A stretch of 64,000 bases of DNA from Listeria cossartiae subsp. cossartiae (GCF_014224155.1 NZ_JAASUI010000004.1:163705-227704); one strand, 5' to 3'. Numbered from the stretch's first letter, positions 34,810 to 43,554 are shown. Translations and numbers: made by a program. The notes: generated from the sequence alone by a model not told the origin.

Positions 34810-35463
34810 TTAAAATGACGTTAGACCAAATATTGCTAAAATCACATTTAGAACAAACGGAATCACAGTATCAAAAATCGGTTGAATCGTAAATTCGGAG
34901 ATAGGCGTTACCGCAACTACTAGGAAAATAAGTATCGCATATCGTTCTAGCGGTTCAAGTTTGGCTCTAGCAGACATTGGTAAAAACTCTACTAAAATTT
35001 GGTAGCCATCCAGTGGCGGAAGTGGAATTAAGTTAAATACAAATAATACTAGATTTAAGTCCACAAAAATCATTAAAAATGTTTCTGTAACCGAGCCATA
35101 TGTAAAGAAAGAAAAATTTAAAAACAGTGCATAAAAACCAATACCAACAATCGCAAGGAATAAATTACTGATTGGACCAGCAAGCGAAACAAGTATACTG
35201 CCAAGTCGGCGCTTCTTTAATTTAAATCGATTGACTGGGGTCGGTTTAGCCCAACCGAAACCGGCAATTAAGATCATCAGTAAACCGAATAAATCAATAT
35301 GTACAATTGGGTTCAAGGACAATCTCCCTTGATTTTTGGCTGTGTCATCCCCAAAAGCGAGCGCAACCAAAGCATGAGCCCATTCATGGATGGTAAAAGC
35401 AATTAATAATGTAGCAACAACATAAGGTATCATTTCTAGTGGGTAAGCGAGAAAACTAGGCAT
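34810..35463 (-). CDS. Site-2 protease-type membrane metalloprotease (peptidase M50, YwhC-like)
   Basis: The 217-residue integral membrane protein has the zinc-binding HEWAH at residues 26-30 in the first helix, and the third ligand in NLIPLPPLDGYQI near 145. Five to six hydrophobic helices are visible and no PDZ domain is present, so it belongs to the compact Rv/YwhC group of intramembrane proteases. The substrate is not predictable from the sequence. It is divergent from the tautomerase gene, with 73 bp between them. Confidence 0.88.
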   Translation of the reverse strand: MPSFLAYPLEMIPYVVATLLIAFTIHEWAHALVALAFGDDTAKNQGRLSLNPIVHIDLFGLLMILIAGFGWAKPTPVNRFKLKKRRLGSILVSLAGPISNLFLAIVGIGFYALFLNFSFFTYGSVTETFLMIFVDLNLVLFVFNLIPLPPLDGYQILVEFLPMSARAKLEPLERYAILIFLVVAVTPISEFTIQPIFDTVIPFVLNVILAIFGLTSF

Positions 35464-35536
35464 AAGTGCCTCCTTTATCTTTTATAGAGTAATTTTTATA
35501 TGCTATAATGAAAAAAACGTTGATCGAGGTGAGAAA

Positions 35537-35722
35537 ATGCCATTTGTTACCATTCAATTTTTAGAAGGTCGTACGGACGATCAAAAGAAAGCTTTAGTGA
35601 GCGAAGTAACTGAAGTTGTTTCCAAAAACCTAAAAGCACCGAAAGAAAACATTCATGTAATTTTAGAAGAAATGAAAAAAACAGATTACGGTGTTGGCGG
35701 CGTAAGAAAATCAGATATTTAA
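35537..35722 (+). CDS. 4-oxalocrotonate tautomerase family protein
   Basis: A 61-residue tautomerase whose catalytic Pro is residue 2, exposed after Met removal (MPFVTIQFLEGRTDDQK). The length and the C-terminal DYGVGGVRKSDI match small tautomerases such as Bacillus YwhB. The natural substrate is unknown. gaggtgag lies upstream of the ATG. It ends in a terminator shared with the convergent HD gene. Confidence 0.9.
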   Translation: MPFVTIQFLEGRTDDQKKALVSEVTEVVSKNLKAPKENIHVILEEMKKTDYGVGGVRKSDI

Positions 35723-35731
35723 GCGTACTAG

Positions 35732-35757
35732 AAGCAAGGTTTATCGCCTTGCTTTTT
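35732..35757. terminator. Bidirectional terminator between the tautomerase and HD genes
   Basis: AAGCAAGG and CCTTGCTT with a seven-base loop, followed by T on the plus strand; it lies at the convergent ends of both genes. Confidence 0.8.
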
Positions 35758-37079
35758 TATTTTTCTTTGAGGGAATGCGCATGAATAATCGAAATCATTC
35801 TTTCCGCAATTTCTTGATCCACTCGCCCGCTCTCGATAAAATCAAGCGGATAATACAATTTTATATCCGTCCGCCGCTCCCGACCAATCGCTTCAACAAC
35901 TGGAGATTCGGTCGATAATTCGCGTAACTCCCCGTTTCCCATCAAAAGTTTAATCGGGTCTTTCCCGCTACCAACTCCTGGAAGATAGTAATCGTAAGGC
36001 AAATCGCTGGAAGAATCAATCACTAAATAATACGACGGGTCAATATCTGCTTTTTCAAGTAGTCCTTTTAGTTCTGCATAAAATTCAGCATCTTCTTTTG
36101 GATCGTAGTTGGTGTATCTAAGCAATCTCCTATTCAAAAAGCGGCTACACAAATCACTTAAAATCGGATCAGCTTCCTCTTGCCAAATGGAAAAGTAGTA
36201 CATCAACACAATATCATCCAGTACGATATACTCTTTTAAACTTACTTCATTCAAAAAGAATGGTAGTACTTGAATCGGTGTAACCTGAAATTCATAGCCA
36301 GCGCAATATAACTTTTTGGCGCGCTCGAGGATTTTCCATAATAATACTTCACCGCTTCGACTAACTGGGTGAAAATATACTTGTTGATACATTTGGTAGC
36401 GACTCATAATATAGTCTTCTACCGCATGCATTCCAGAATATTTCACAATGACCCCATTGCCATCTGGACTTGGCCTTAACACCCGCAAAATCCGCTCGAT
36501 ATCAAACTTCCCGTAACTAACGCCGGTATAATAAGCATCTCGCAGTAAATAATCCATTCGATCCGCATCAATCTGACTAGAAATCAACTTCACTAGCGTT
36601 TGATTAGGATAGTTTTTCTTAATAATAGCGGCAACTTTTAGCGGAAACTCTTCTCCAACCCGCATCAATACTTCACTGACTTCGGTATCACCAATAATAA
36701 TCTCCTGTGTATAAGCCTCATGATCCGTCCCAAAAACCTTTTCAAAAGCGTGTGAAAATGGACCATGACCTAAATCATGTAAAAGCGCAGCGCACAAAGC
36801 AACCATACGCTCTTCCGGATCAAGTTGCGGCTCATTCGCAAACGTCACATCAATGATTTGCCGAACGATTTCGTAAACGCCTAACGAATGATTAAAACGG
36901 CTGTGTTCCGCCCCGTGAAAAGTGAGCGAGGTCGTCCCCAATTGGTGTATTCGCCGCAAACGCTGAAACTCTTTTGTAGCAATTAAATCCCAAATTAATT
37001 TATCAGAAACATGTACATATCCATGCACTGGATCTTTGAATACTTTTTCTTCCAGTAGTTTCTCTGTTAAATAACTCAT
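35757..37079 (-). CDS. HD-domain phosphohydrolase (YwfO/dGTPase-like)
   Basis: The 440-residue protein has an N-terminal HD domain: HSRFNHSLGVYEIVRQ, then ALLHDLGHGPFSHAFE (the His-Asp metal pair), then DADRMDYLLRDAYYTG. These are features of dNTP triphosphohydrolases of the YwfO type. I start at the ATG at 37079 (MSYLTEKLLEEKVF) because ggagaggg lies upstream; an in-frame start 18 nt earlier overlaps that site. It follows lipL closely (24 bp). The substrate, probably dNTPs, is inferred. Confidence 0.85.
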   Translation of the reverse strand: MSYLTEKLLEEKVFKDPVHGYVHVSDKLIWDLIATKEFQRLRRIHQLGTTSLTFHGAEHSRFNHSLGVYEIVRQIIDVTFANEPQLDPEERMVALCAALLHDLGHGPFSHAFEKVFGTDHEAYTQEIIIGDTEVSEVLMRVGEEFPLKVAAIIKKNYPNQTLVKLISSQIDADRMDYLLRDAYYTGVSYGKFDIERILRVLRPSPDGNGVIVKYSGMHAVEDYIMSRYQMYQQVYFHPVSRSGEVLLWKILERAKKLYCAGYEFQVTPIQVLPFFLNEVSLKEYIVLDDIVLMYYFSIWQEEADPILSDLCSRFLNRRLLRYTNYDPKEDAEFYAELKGLLEKADIDPSYYLVIDSSSDLPYDYYLPGVGSGKDPIKLLMGNGELRELSTESPVVEAIGRERRTDIKLYYPLDFIESGRVDQEIAERMISIIHAHSLKEK

Positions 37080-37103
37080 GCAGCCCTCTCCTCTCAAGTA
37101 AGT

Positions 37104-37940
37104 TCACGCAAGCACTTTATCATTCCTTGCAATTAAGCGTTCGTAATAAGCTGGAAAAAGATCCAGTTCTTCTGGTGTAAGCGTACCCGATACCAGTTCG
37201 CCAGCATAGTGCCGCAAGCTGTTGAATAGTCGCACCAATGTTTCATTTATGCTTATCTCGGTCTTCATTAAATCTGAAAGTGAACCCATAACAGTAGAAT
37301 CCACATCCGGGAACGTATATTTTGTTTGCTTGTCTTTACCACTAATCGTGTAGAAATCCCGAATTAATTCCGAGCGAGCTGTTTGATTTCCTTCAATCGC
37401 TAAATAAATTTGAACTGCCACGCCTTTAGCCATCCTGCGCTGAGAAATACCAGCAAACTTTTTCCCACGAATACTAAGGTCATAACTACCAGGACAATAA
37501 GAATTCACGATTTCTTTCGCGTCAATTACTTCATTACAGTCCACGAACATGTCTTTTATCAGCGTAAACATTGTTTCATAGCCTCGCTCAATCGCGATTC
37601 CTCGTTCTGCATCTGGTAGCACCATCGACAAATTAAGCACTCCGGAATCCAGTACTACGGCTAACCCGCCGGAGTTTCGGACAACTACGCGGTAACCTTG
37701 TTCTTGTAAAAAAGCAATTCCTTTATCTATATCAGGCAACTTAGAATCTTGTATTCCAAGCGAAACGGTTTTTTCATGCACCCAGCCGCGAACGGTGGAC
37801 GGCGCCATTCTCGCTCCAACTGAACGACATAGCGTATCATCTGTAGCAAATGATTGAATCGCATCAAAAGCTGGATTAATAGTTGTATTATCAATGAAGC
37901 GCCATACATCTTGTTTTAGTAAGGTGTTTTCAATATTCAT
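37104..37940 (-). CDS. lipL: Octanoyl-[GcvH]:protein N-octanoyltransferase (LipL)
   Basis: Moves octanoyl or lipoyl groups from GcvH to E2 subunits of dehydrogenase complexes. The 278-residue protein of the biotin/lipoate ligase superfamily has the catalytic Cys149 in VNSYCPGSYDLS and the conserved lysine in IRGKKFAGISQRR. The RNSGGLAVVLDSGVLN segment replaces the usual RRxxGGG lipoate ligase motif. I start at the ATG at 37940, with ggagg 8 nt upstream; a longer frame lacks a site. The alternative is a lipoate-protein ligase, but the Cys favours LipL. Confidence 0.87.
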   Translation of the reverse strand: MNIENTLLKQDVWRFIDNTTINPAFDAIQSFATDDTLCRSVGARMAPSTVRGWVHEKTVSLGIQDSKLPDIDKGIAFLQEQGYRVVVRNSGGLAVVLDSGVLNLSMVLPDAERGIAIERGYETMFTLIKDMFVDCNEVIDAKEIVNSYCPGSYDLSIRGKKFAGISQRRMAKGVAVQIYLAIEGNQTARSELIRDFYTISGKDKQTKYTFPDVDSTVMGSLSDLMKTEISINETLVRLFNSLRHYAGELVSGTLTPEELDLFPAYYERLIARNDKVLA

Positions 37941-38049
37941 CTCTATGTCCTCCATGATTTTCTTTTTGTTATTATAGCATACCGACACCAAAATTAGATA
38001 CAAACGGCTTAAAATAGCCATTTAATCGTGATTTTCGTTTTTTGGGCAG

Positions 38050-38136
38050 TTATTTAACTTTTTTGCGTTTAATGTTGAAAACTAGGGCTGTAATGATTGA
38101 TATAACAACCGATTTTACGATTATATCTTTTTTCAT
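38050..38136 (-). CDS. Tiny single-helix membrane peptide, 28 residues (putative)
   Basis: An ATG at 38136 with gagg 8 nt upstream opens a 28-codon frame. It encodes MKKDIIVKSV, then a hydrophobic helix (VISIITALVFNI), then a basic tail KRKKVK before TAA. The layout (short Lys-rich N-terminus, one helix, Lys/Arg tail) resembles small membrane peptides, including type I toxins, but I see no antitoxin RNA and do not recognise a family. It lies between lipL and the 66-residue membrane protein. Confidence 0.4.
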   Translation of the reverse strand: MKKDIIVKSVVISIITALVFNIKRKKVK

Positions 38137-38183
38137 TTCTATCGCCTCATTTCCTTTATCTTATTATAACAAACTTACCATAC

Positions 38184-38218
38184 AAAAAAACCTAACTTCT
38201 ATAAAAGAAATTAGGTTC
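38184..38218 (-). terminator. Rho-independent terminator downstream of the 66-residue membrane protein gene
   Basis: On the minus strand, AACCTAATTTC pairs with GAAGTTAGGTT and is followed by seven T. A second, smaller hairpin precedes it at 38227-38249. Confidence 0.8.
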
Positions 38219-38226
38219 TTTATATC

Positions 38227-38249
38227 TAAAAGCCTAGGGAGCTTTTTTA
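38227..38249 (-). terminator. Small terminator-like hairpin
   Basis: AAAAGC and GCTTTT around ctaggga with A/T flanks on both sides, 10 bp after the stop of the 66-residue gene. Likely a weak first terminator in tandem with the one at 38184-38218. Confidence 0.5.
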
Positions 38250-38258
38250 GCAAAAGTA

Positions 38259-38459
38259 TTACCAGTTGTAGCGGTCTTCATTGTCGCGACTTGAGCGTTT
38301 TGGGGAATTGCCCCACATGCGGTAAAGCACATATCCAATACCACCTAATATAATAACTGGGAATAAGAAGTGTAGTGTGATTCCAACGATATCAAGTACG
38401 ATATTAAGTGCGATAAATCCTAAAATAATGGTGAAAAATATTTTCCAAAAACTGTTCAT
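38259..38459 (-). CDS. Small membrane protein, 66 residues
   Basis: It has two strongly hydrophobic helices (about 5-27 and 31-48) and a polar, Arg/Asp/Ser-rich C-terminus NSPKRSSRDNEDRYNW, probably cytosolic or surface-facing. gaggaa lies upstream of the ATG at 38459. No recognised family or enzymatic motif. It is downstream of the YxeA-like secreted protein in the same direction (23 bp), so the two may share a transcript. Confidence 0.75.
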   Translation of the reverse strand: MNSFWKIFFTIILGFIALNIVLDIVGITLHFLFPVIILGGIGYVLYRMWGNSPKRSSRDNEDRYNW

Positions 38460-38482
38460 GATTATTTCCTCATTTCTAATTT

Positions 38483-38806
38483 TTATTTACTACTTGCAAG
38501 TGGAACATTGTTTATTTCCTTGGCTTGAACGAGTAATTCGTTGTCTTGAACGACGATTTTATACTGTTTATTCTTTTTAAGTTGTGTAGTTGACATGAAG
38601 TTAACTTTACGACTGTTTCCTTGATTATCTAGACACGACTCGTGGAAAGAATAGCCTTTGAACTTTGACTTAGTAACTTCTTTCCCATCGTTTTTGATTG
38701 TAACGTAATATGTATTTGCTGCTGTTCCGACTGGTGCTGAAAATTCAATTACAACCATTGTTAGTACAAAAATTGCAGCCAGTAAACCGAAAAGTCCCTT
38801 TTTCAT
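38483..38806 (-). CDS. Secreted YxeA-family (DUF1093) protein
   Basis: The 107-residue protein has a signal peptide or anchor (MKKGLFGLLAAIFVLTMVV, about 1-30) and a small beta-rich domain with YYVTIKNDGKE and FKGYSFHESC typical of the YxeA/DUF1093 group. In Bacillus this family is secreted and of unknown function, often near peptide-stress genes. The ATG at 38806 is preceded by aaaggacgg. A single Cys is present, so no internal disulfide is possible. Confidence 0.8.
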   Translation of the reverse strand: MKKGLFGLLAAIFVLTMVVIEFSAPVGTAANTYYVTIKNDGKEVTKSKFKGYSFHESCLDNQGNSRKVNFMSTTQLKKNKQYKIVVQDNELLVQAKEINNVPLASSK

Positions 38807-38920
38807 TGTTTTTACCGTCCTTTTTTGTTGATAAGTTTATTATAGAGGACATCTAAAAACGGAACGAACGGCTCTAGGCTGAAAATTGGTACATCCTAAG
38901 TCTTATTTTCATTCGGGCAT

Positions 38921-38953
38921 AAAAAAGGAGCCTAGCTTAGTTAACTAGACTCA
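38921..38953 (-). terminator. Rho-independent terminator after the oligopeptide-binding lipoprotein gene
   Basis: On the minus strand, GAGTCTAG pairs with CTAGGCTC around TTAACTAAG-like sequence, followed by cTTTTTT. It lies 10 bp past the stop. Confidence 0.8.
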
Positions 38954-38960
38954 TTTCATA

Positions 38961-40622
38961 TTAATTTTTTTCAATCCATTTATAGTTTTCTGACCCAATT
39001 GGATACGTTGTGTAATTTTTTAGGTTACTTTTTTGCAAGTAGGCGCGGCCACCTTGGTATAGCGGAATAAGTACGGCATTATCTTTTAGCAAAATTTGTT
39101 CTGCTTCTAGTAATGCTTGCCATCTTTTTTCCGGATCCGCCGAAAGCTTACCTTTAGCGCCAAGGACTAGTTCGTCGTATTTGGCGTTCGAGAAGCCTGT
39201 ATGGTTACCTGGGCTGTTTGTTAGGAATAAGTTTAGGTATGTGAGTGGGTCTTGGTAATCCCCACCCCAGCCACCTAGTAGCAGTTCAAAATCTTGTGTA
39301 ACGTCCGCTTGGAAACTTGCTTGGTTGGTAATATTTTTTAATTTGATTGTTAGACCGGGCAAATTTTCTTCTAATTGATTTTGGATAAATTCGGTTTGTT
39401 TGCGTTGTAAAGATGTATCGCCACTCGTTAAAGTAAGTGTTAATTCGGATTTACCGATTTCTTTTAAACCTTGTTTCCATGCGTTTGTAGCTTCTTGTTG
39501 GTCGAATTTAAGCAAGTCACCGTTTTGTTTGCGGAAATCTTCTTTTGTTTCCGGGTCAAACATGATACCACCTGGCACATCGCCGTTTAATGCTTTTGAA
39601 CCATTAGCGAGTAACGTGTTGACCATGCCTGTTTTATCAATCGCCATCGCTAAACCACGGCGCAAGTTCAAGTTTGCTAAATCCGTTTTCACACCGTCTT
39701 TGCCTTGATTCATTTTCATGTAGACAGAGCGTCCAGTTGCTTCCTTATGGAAATTTTCATCGTCTTTATATTGCTTCACAAATTCGCCGTCAAGCTCGAC
39801 ACGGTCCAATTTGTTGGTATTGTATAAATTTAAAGCCGCATTAGTATCTTTTACGACTGTTACATGAATTTTCTCTGTAGGGACATTTTTTTCATCCCAG
39901 TAAGTTGGATTTTTGACGTAATCCCACGTCATATTTGTGCCATTCCAGTTTTCTAGTTTGAATGGGCCGTTGGAAATAAGTGTGTCGCTTTTCGTTCCGT
40001 AACGATCGCCTTGTTTTTCTACGAACGCTTGATTTTGTGGGAAGAATGTTCCAGTTGTCAGGAGTTCTTTAAAAATTGGCACTGGATTTTCTAGTTGAAT
40101 TTGTAGTGTTTTGTCGTCTAGCGCTTTAATACCAAGCTCGTCCGGTGACATTTCACCTTTCAAAATTTGGGTAGCGTTTTTGACGATTTCTTCCATTTGT
40201 GGTCCGTATGCTGCGGCTGTTTTTGGATCCACTACTTTTTTCCATGCGTACTCGAAATCATGCGCTGTCACGGGGTCGCCGTTTGACCAATTGGCATCAT
40301 CACGAATTTTGAAAATAAGTGTTTTCCCGCCATCTTTTTCTTCGGGTTCACTGGCAGCCAGAGCTAGCGCCGGTTTCCCGTTTTTATCTAATCGATATAA
40401 TCCTTCAAAAATCTGATTGATTACTCGGAAACTTACGCTATTGTCCGCGAGTGTTGGGCTTGCATTTGGAATCCCACTCGTTTCCATGATGTTCACAACT
40501 TTTGTTTTCTTATCGGATGTTACTTTTTCACTTTCCCCTTTATCGCCAGACTGACATGCTGTAAGTACTAGTAAACATAGCAAACTGAGTGCCACTACTA
40601 TTTTTCTGGCTGTTTTATGCAA
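38961..40622 (-). CDS. Oligopeptide ABC transporter substrate-binding lipoprotein (OppA-like)
   Basis: The extracytoplasmic peptide-binding lipoprotein is 553 residues from a TTG start at 40622 with ggaggag upstream. A longer frame upstream would add non-signal sequence. A type II signal peptide ends at the lipobox LTAC-Q (Cys about 24). The SBP_bac_5 domain follows, with RGLAMAIDKTGMV near residue 325 and the C-terminal YPIGSENYKWIEKN. No permease or ATPase genes are adjacent, so it probably feeds a transporter encoded elsewhere. A cre-like site lies just upstream. Confidence 0.9.
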   Translation of the reverse strand: MHKTARKIVVALSLLCLLVLTACQSGDKGESEKVTSDKKTKVVNIMETSGIPNASPTLADNSVSFRVINQIFEGLYRLDKNGKPALALAASEPEEKDGGKTLIFKIRDDANWSNGDPVTAHDFEYAWKKVVDPKTAAAYGPQMEEIVKNATQILKGEMSPDELGIKALDDKTLQIQLENPVPIFKELLTTGTFFPQNQAFVEKQGDRYGTKSDTLISNGPFKLENWNGTNMTWDYVKNPTYWDEKNVPTEKIHVTVVKDTNAALNLYNTNKLDRVELDGEFVKQYKDDENFHKEATGRSVYMKMNQGKDGVKTDLANLNLRRGLAMAIDKTGMVNTLLANGSKALNGDVPGGIMFDPETKEDFRKQNGDLLKFDQQEATNAWKQGLKEIGKSELTLTLTSGDTSLQRKQTEFIQNQLEENLPGLTIKLKNITNQASFQADVTQDFELLLGGWGGDYQDPLTYLNLFLTNSPGNHTGFSNAKYDELVLGAKGKLSADPEKRWQALLEAEQILLKDNAVLIPLYQGGRAYLQKSNLKNYTTYPIGSENYKWIEKN

Positions 40623-40641
40623 ATTTTCTCCTCCTCTTTTT

Positions 40642-40655
40642 TGTAAGCGCTTTTT
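40642..40655 (-). promoter_or_regulatory. cre-like site upstream of the oligopeptide-binding gene
   Basis: The sequence TGTAAGCGCTTTTT (complement AAAAAGCGCTTACA) matches the CcpA operator core AAGCGCTT with 12 of 14 consensus positions. It lies 20-33 bp upstream of the TTG start, probably within the leader or over the start site. Confidence 0.4.
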
Positions 40656-40758
40656 GATTACGCAAAAAAATGACGGACTTCCTGCCACATGCGCGCAGAA
40701 CTTCCGCCACCATTATAAACCGAAACTGTATCAATTGTAAATATAAACTGTTATATTT

Positions 40759-41373
40759 TTATTTCTTATTAAGGTAAACTCCTGAACCAACAACAATCAC
40801 ACACATCGCCATTAACATTGCTAACATTAAGTAACTGGGATCGTTCCGCATAAATAAAGCAAGGATAAAACAGATTGTACCAGCTATATTAAGTGTAACA
40901 GTTGTAATTTTTCTAAGTAGATTTCTTGACCATGCATCGATCTTTTTAAAACCAATCATCGTTAAAAATTTAAAAAGTTTTTTCGAGTATTGAATGTATG
41001 CCGCAACAACAAACATGAACGCTCCCGCTGTGACTAACGACAATCTACCAGTCGGGATATCATAACCTAGCGCGTAGACAATAATACTCATCTGGATAAT
41101 CGTTAATAGCACTAACAATAACCTAAAACAATATTCAAATTCCAACAAACTCTCTTGGTTCACTTTTTCTTTCCCGTAATATTCTGTCCCTGTAAACATA
41201 ATCATTAAAAACGGAATCAGAATTAAGCCGAGCCACTTTTGCATAAACATATCTGGGGAGAAGTCCGTACCGAAATGCACCGCCACTTCAGAAGGTAGTA
41301 GCGGATATAACACAGCAGAAATCCCTACTGTGAAAAGAATTATCATACTAGGAAATATACCAACTTTCCTCAT
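40759..41373 (-). CDS. DUF1648-domain membrane protein
   Basis: The 204-residue integral membrane protein has five to six hydrophobic helices. The N-terminal PLLPSEVAVHFGTDFSPD segment is typical of DUF1648, found in SdpI-like immunity proteins and relatives. I start at the ATG at 41373 (MRKVGIFPSMIIL) because gaggtgagggg lies upstream. It follows the nicotinamidase-like gene after 22 bp, forming the tail of a four-gene unit. Function unknown. Confidence 0.75.
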   Translation of the reverse strand: MRKVGIFPSMIILFTVGISAVLYPLLPSEVAVHFGTDFSPDMFMQKWLGLILIPFLMIMFTGTEYYGKEKVNQESLLEFEYCFRLLLVLLTIIQMSIIVYALGYDIPTGRLSLVTAGAFMFVVAAYIQYSKKLFKFLTMIGFKKIDAWSRNLLRKITTVTLNIAGTICFILALFMRNDPSYLMLAMLMAMCVIVVGSGVYLNKK

Positions 41374-41395
41374 TCCCCTCACCTCTTCCAACCTT

Positions 41396-42028
41396 TTATT
41401 GGCAGTAGGCGACAAGTTCCTCCCTTGTTTCGATAAGTTGAACTTTCTCAGTATTCGCTAATTGCTCTTTCGTTTCATCAAAACCTTGTTCAGATAATGC
41501 ACGTGTCGCTGGTAAATAAACTAATACAGAAAAGCCTGCCCTACTTAACTGTATAACCGTAGTTTTCACGCAAAAATCAAATGCTAAACCCCCAACAAGC
41601 ACTAAATCTACTTTTTGTTCCCGCAAATATTCGAGTACACCTGTTGAAAGCTGTTCGACGATATCGTGGTAACAGGCGCCATACGGATGAATGTCCGGCT
41701 CCATGCCTTTCCAAATAAAGTAATCATAATCTGTCACAACTGGCAAACCGTCTAGCAATTCAAAACCTTTCGTACCAGGTTCGCAGTGCCTCACCCAAGT
41801 AAGGTCCGCATTTGGATACTTAAGTTCAGCCAGCATTTCATCTTTTGAGTCAACTACCCAAACGGCATTTTGCGGGTGCGCATCTTTACTTCCAATTCGA
41901 AGTGACGCAAGACTCGCCATGAAATTCAGCTCTGGAACGATTTTATCTCCGCCCGGAACCGGCAATTCATCCGGACAAAGTGGCGTAAAGCCCTTTTGTG
42001 CATCAATATCAAAAGCAGCAATTTTCAT
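41396..42028 (-). CDS. Nicotinamidase-like cysteine hydrolase
   Basis: The 210-residue isochorismatase-superfamily protein has the complete nicotinamidase set: catalytic Asp9, Lys107 and Cys153 (GLAFDFCVKTT), and metal ligands Asp49, His51 and His81. It probably hydrolyses nicotinamide to nicotinic acid for NAD salvage. It starts directly after the reductase-like gene (stop at 42029), so the genes are co-transcribed. Confidence 0.88.
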   Translation of the reverse strand: MKIAAFDIDAQKGFTPLCPDELPVPGGDKIVPELNFMASLASLRIGSKDAHPQNAVWVVDSKDEMLAELKYPNADLTWVRHCEPGTKGFELLDGLPVVTDYDYFIWKGMEPDIHPYGACYHDIVEQLSTGVLEYLREQKVDLVLVGGLAFDFCVKTTVIQLSRAGFSVLVYLPATRALSEQGFDETKEQLANTEKVQLIETREELVAYCQ

Positions 42029-42559
42029 TTAGCTTTCCTCCAAGTTTCTATAAGTTAATTGGGCAAACTGGCCAAAACGCGTTACTTCTTCTAGCTCTAA
42101 CGCATGCTCCCTGTCTTCCTCGAACAACGGAATTCCTTTTCCTAAAATAATTGGCGCAATCGTTATGACGAAGCGGTCAATCGCTCTTTCCTTTAAAAAT
42201 TGCTTCACTAACTGCGCGCCGCCTACAAGCCAAATTTTTTCGCCGTCGATGTTATTTAGCCAAGTGTCTACAGTTCCGGCCACAAAGTCCGCGTATTCGT
42301 CTTTTGTGCCCGCTTTTGTATTGGAAAAAACGTAGACATCTTTTTTGCTATAAGGGAATGTGTCGGTGAGCGAAAAAATTTGTTGATATGTGGTTCGACC
42401 CATCACAACCGTATCCACGTTGTCAAAGAAAGCTTCATAACCTGCATCGCCTTCGCTATCAATCGATTCTAGCCATTCCACGCTACCATTTTCATCGGCA
42501 ATATAACCATCCAAGCTAACGGCGATATATAGCGCAACTTGTTTTTCACTCATAATCAT
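42029..42559 (-). CDS. Dihydrofolate reductase-fold protein (RibD C-terminal domain family)
   Basis: The 176-residue single-domain NADPH reductase of the RibD-C/DHFR-like group (YyaP/YkkA type) contains VALYIAVSLDGYIADENG at the N-terminus, NVDTVVMGRTTYQ near 47, and IWLVGGAQLVKQFL near 108. It is not the housekeeping DHFR. The start at 42559 overlaps the oxidoreductase stop by 4 bp (ATGA). The true substrate is unknown. Confidence 0.85.
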   Translation of the reverse strand: MIMSEKQVALYIAVSLDGYIADENGSVEWLESIDSEGDAGYEAFFDNVDTVVMGRTTYQQIFSLTDTFPYSKKDVYVFSNTKAGTKDEYADFVAGTVDTWLNNIDGEKIWLVGGAQLVKQFLKERAIDRFVITIAPIILGKGIPLFEEDREHALELEEVTRFGQFAQLTYRNLEES

Positions 42560-43554
42560 TCAAATCCTTTCACGACTAATTTTCCAATCATTTTTCCGGA
42601 TGAAATTATTTGGTGAGCTTCTTCTATCGTTGCCGCGTTAATTGGGGATAAAACCTTATTTAGCGTCGTCTGTAACATCCCTCCATCCAGCATATGCGCG
42701 GCCTTTGTTAAAATTTCATGTTGTTTTACTTTATCATCGGTATCATATTTCGAGCGAGTAAACATAAATTCATAGCTAAACGTAGCACTCTTATCTTTTA
42801 AAAGGGACATTTTCACAGGTTCCGCAAGTTCGACAATCGAGCAAATTTTTCCTTGTGGGCAAATCGCTTCTTGCATATCGTCCCAGTGTGCATTTGTATT
42901 ATGCAAACATAAAATAAAATCGACACCTTTTTCGTAACCAAGATTTTTCAGTTGTTTTGTTAGATTTTCACGGTGATTAATGACGTGGTTCGCGCCGTGG
43001 TTCTTCGTCCATTCTATCGTTTCCGGGCGTGATGCTGTAGCGATGACTTCGAGACCGATGTTTGCGGCTAATTGGGTGGCGACCGAACCAACACCACCAG
43101 CCCCATTAATAATTAAAATCGATTTTCCGCTATCTTCTTCTACAATCCCTAAACGATCAAAAAGCGCTTCCCAAGCCGTAATAGTTGTCAGTGGCATCGC
43201 AGCAGCCTCTTCTACGCTTAAACTACGTGGTTTCGCACCAACTAACCGTTCATCAATTAAAGTGAATTCAGCATACGCTCCGGGCCTTGTGACGTCGCCA
43301 GCAAAATAAACTTCTTGCCCAGTTTTAAATAAAGTCACGTCTGAACCAATCTCCACTACTTCCCCAACTGCATCCCAGCCTAAAATCCGCACTTCCTCTC
43401 CGCTGATTTTAGTTGCTTCGCGTTGTTTTGAATCGACCGGATTGATCGAAATTGCTTTGATTTTCACTAATAAATCATGTGTTCCGGGTTTTGGTTGCGC
43501 GATTTCTATATCCATAAAGTCAGTTGACGCGTTCGTTAATCCTACTGCTTTCAT
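42556..43554 (-). CDS. Zinc-independent medium-chain NADPH:quinone-type oxidoreductase
   Basis: The 332-residue MDR-family enzyme has an N-terminal GroES-like domain and a Rossmann domain with the NADP loop INGAGGVGSVATQLAAN near 158, closely like zinc-binding-lacking quinone oxidoreductases (YogA/ZDR type). I start at the ATG at 43554 (MKAVGLTNAS) with gaggtg 7 nt upstream. It is first in a unit with the reductase-like, nicotinamidase-like and DUF1648 genes. I recall these as stress-induced in Listeria, but no clean sigma-B promoter was found. Confidence 0.87.
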   Translation of the reverse strand: MKAVGLTNASTDFMDIEIAQPKPGTHDLLVKIKAISINPVDSKQREATKISGEEVRILGWDAVGEVVEIGSDVTLFKTGQEVYFAGDVTRPGAYAEFTLIDERLVGAKPRSLSVEEAAAMPLTTITAWEALFDRLGIVEEDSGKSILIINGAGGVGSVATQLAANIGLEVIATASRPETIEWTKNHGANHVINHRENLTKQLKNLGYEKGVDFILCLHNTNAHWDDMQEAICPQGKICSIVELAEPVKMSLLKDKSATFSYEFMFTRSKYDTDDKVKQHEILTKAAHMLDGGMLQTTLNKVLSPINAATIEEAHQIISSGKMIGKLVVKGFE

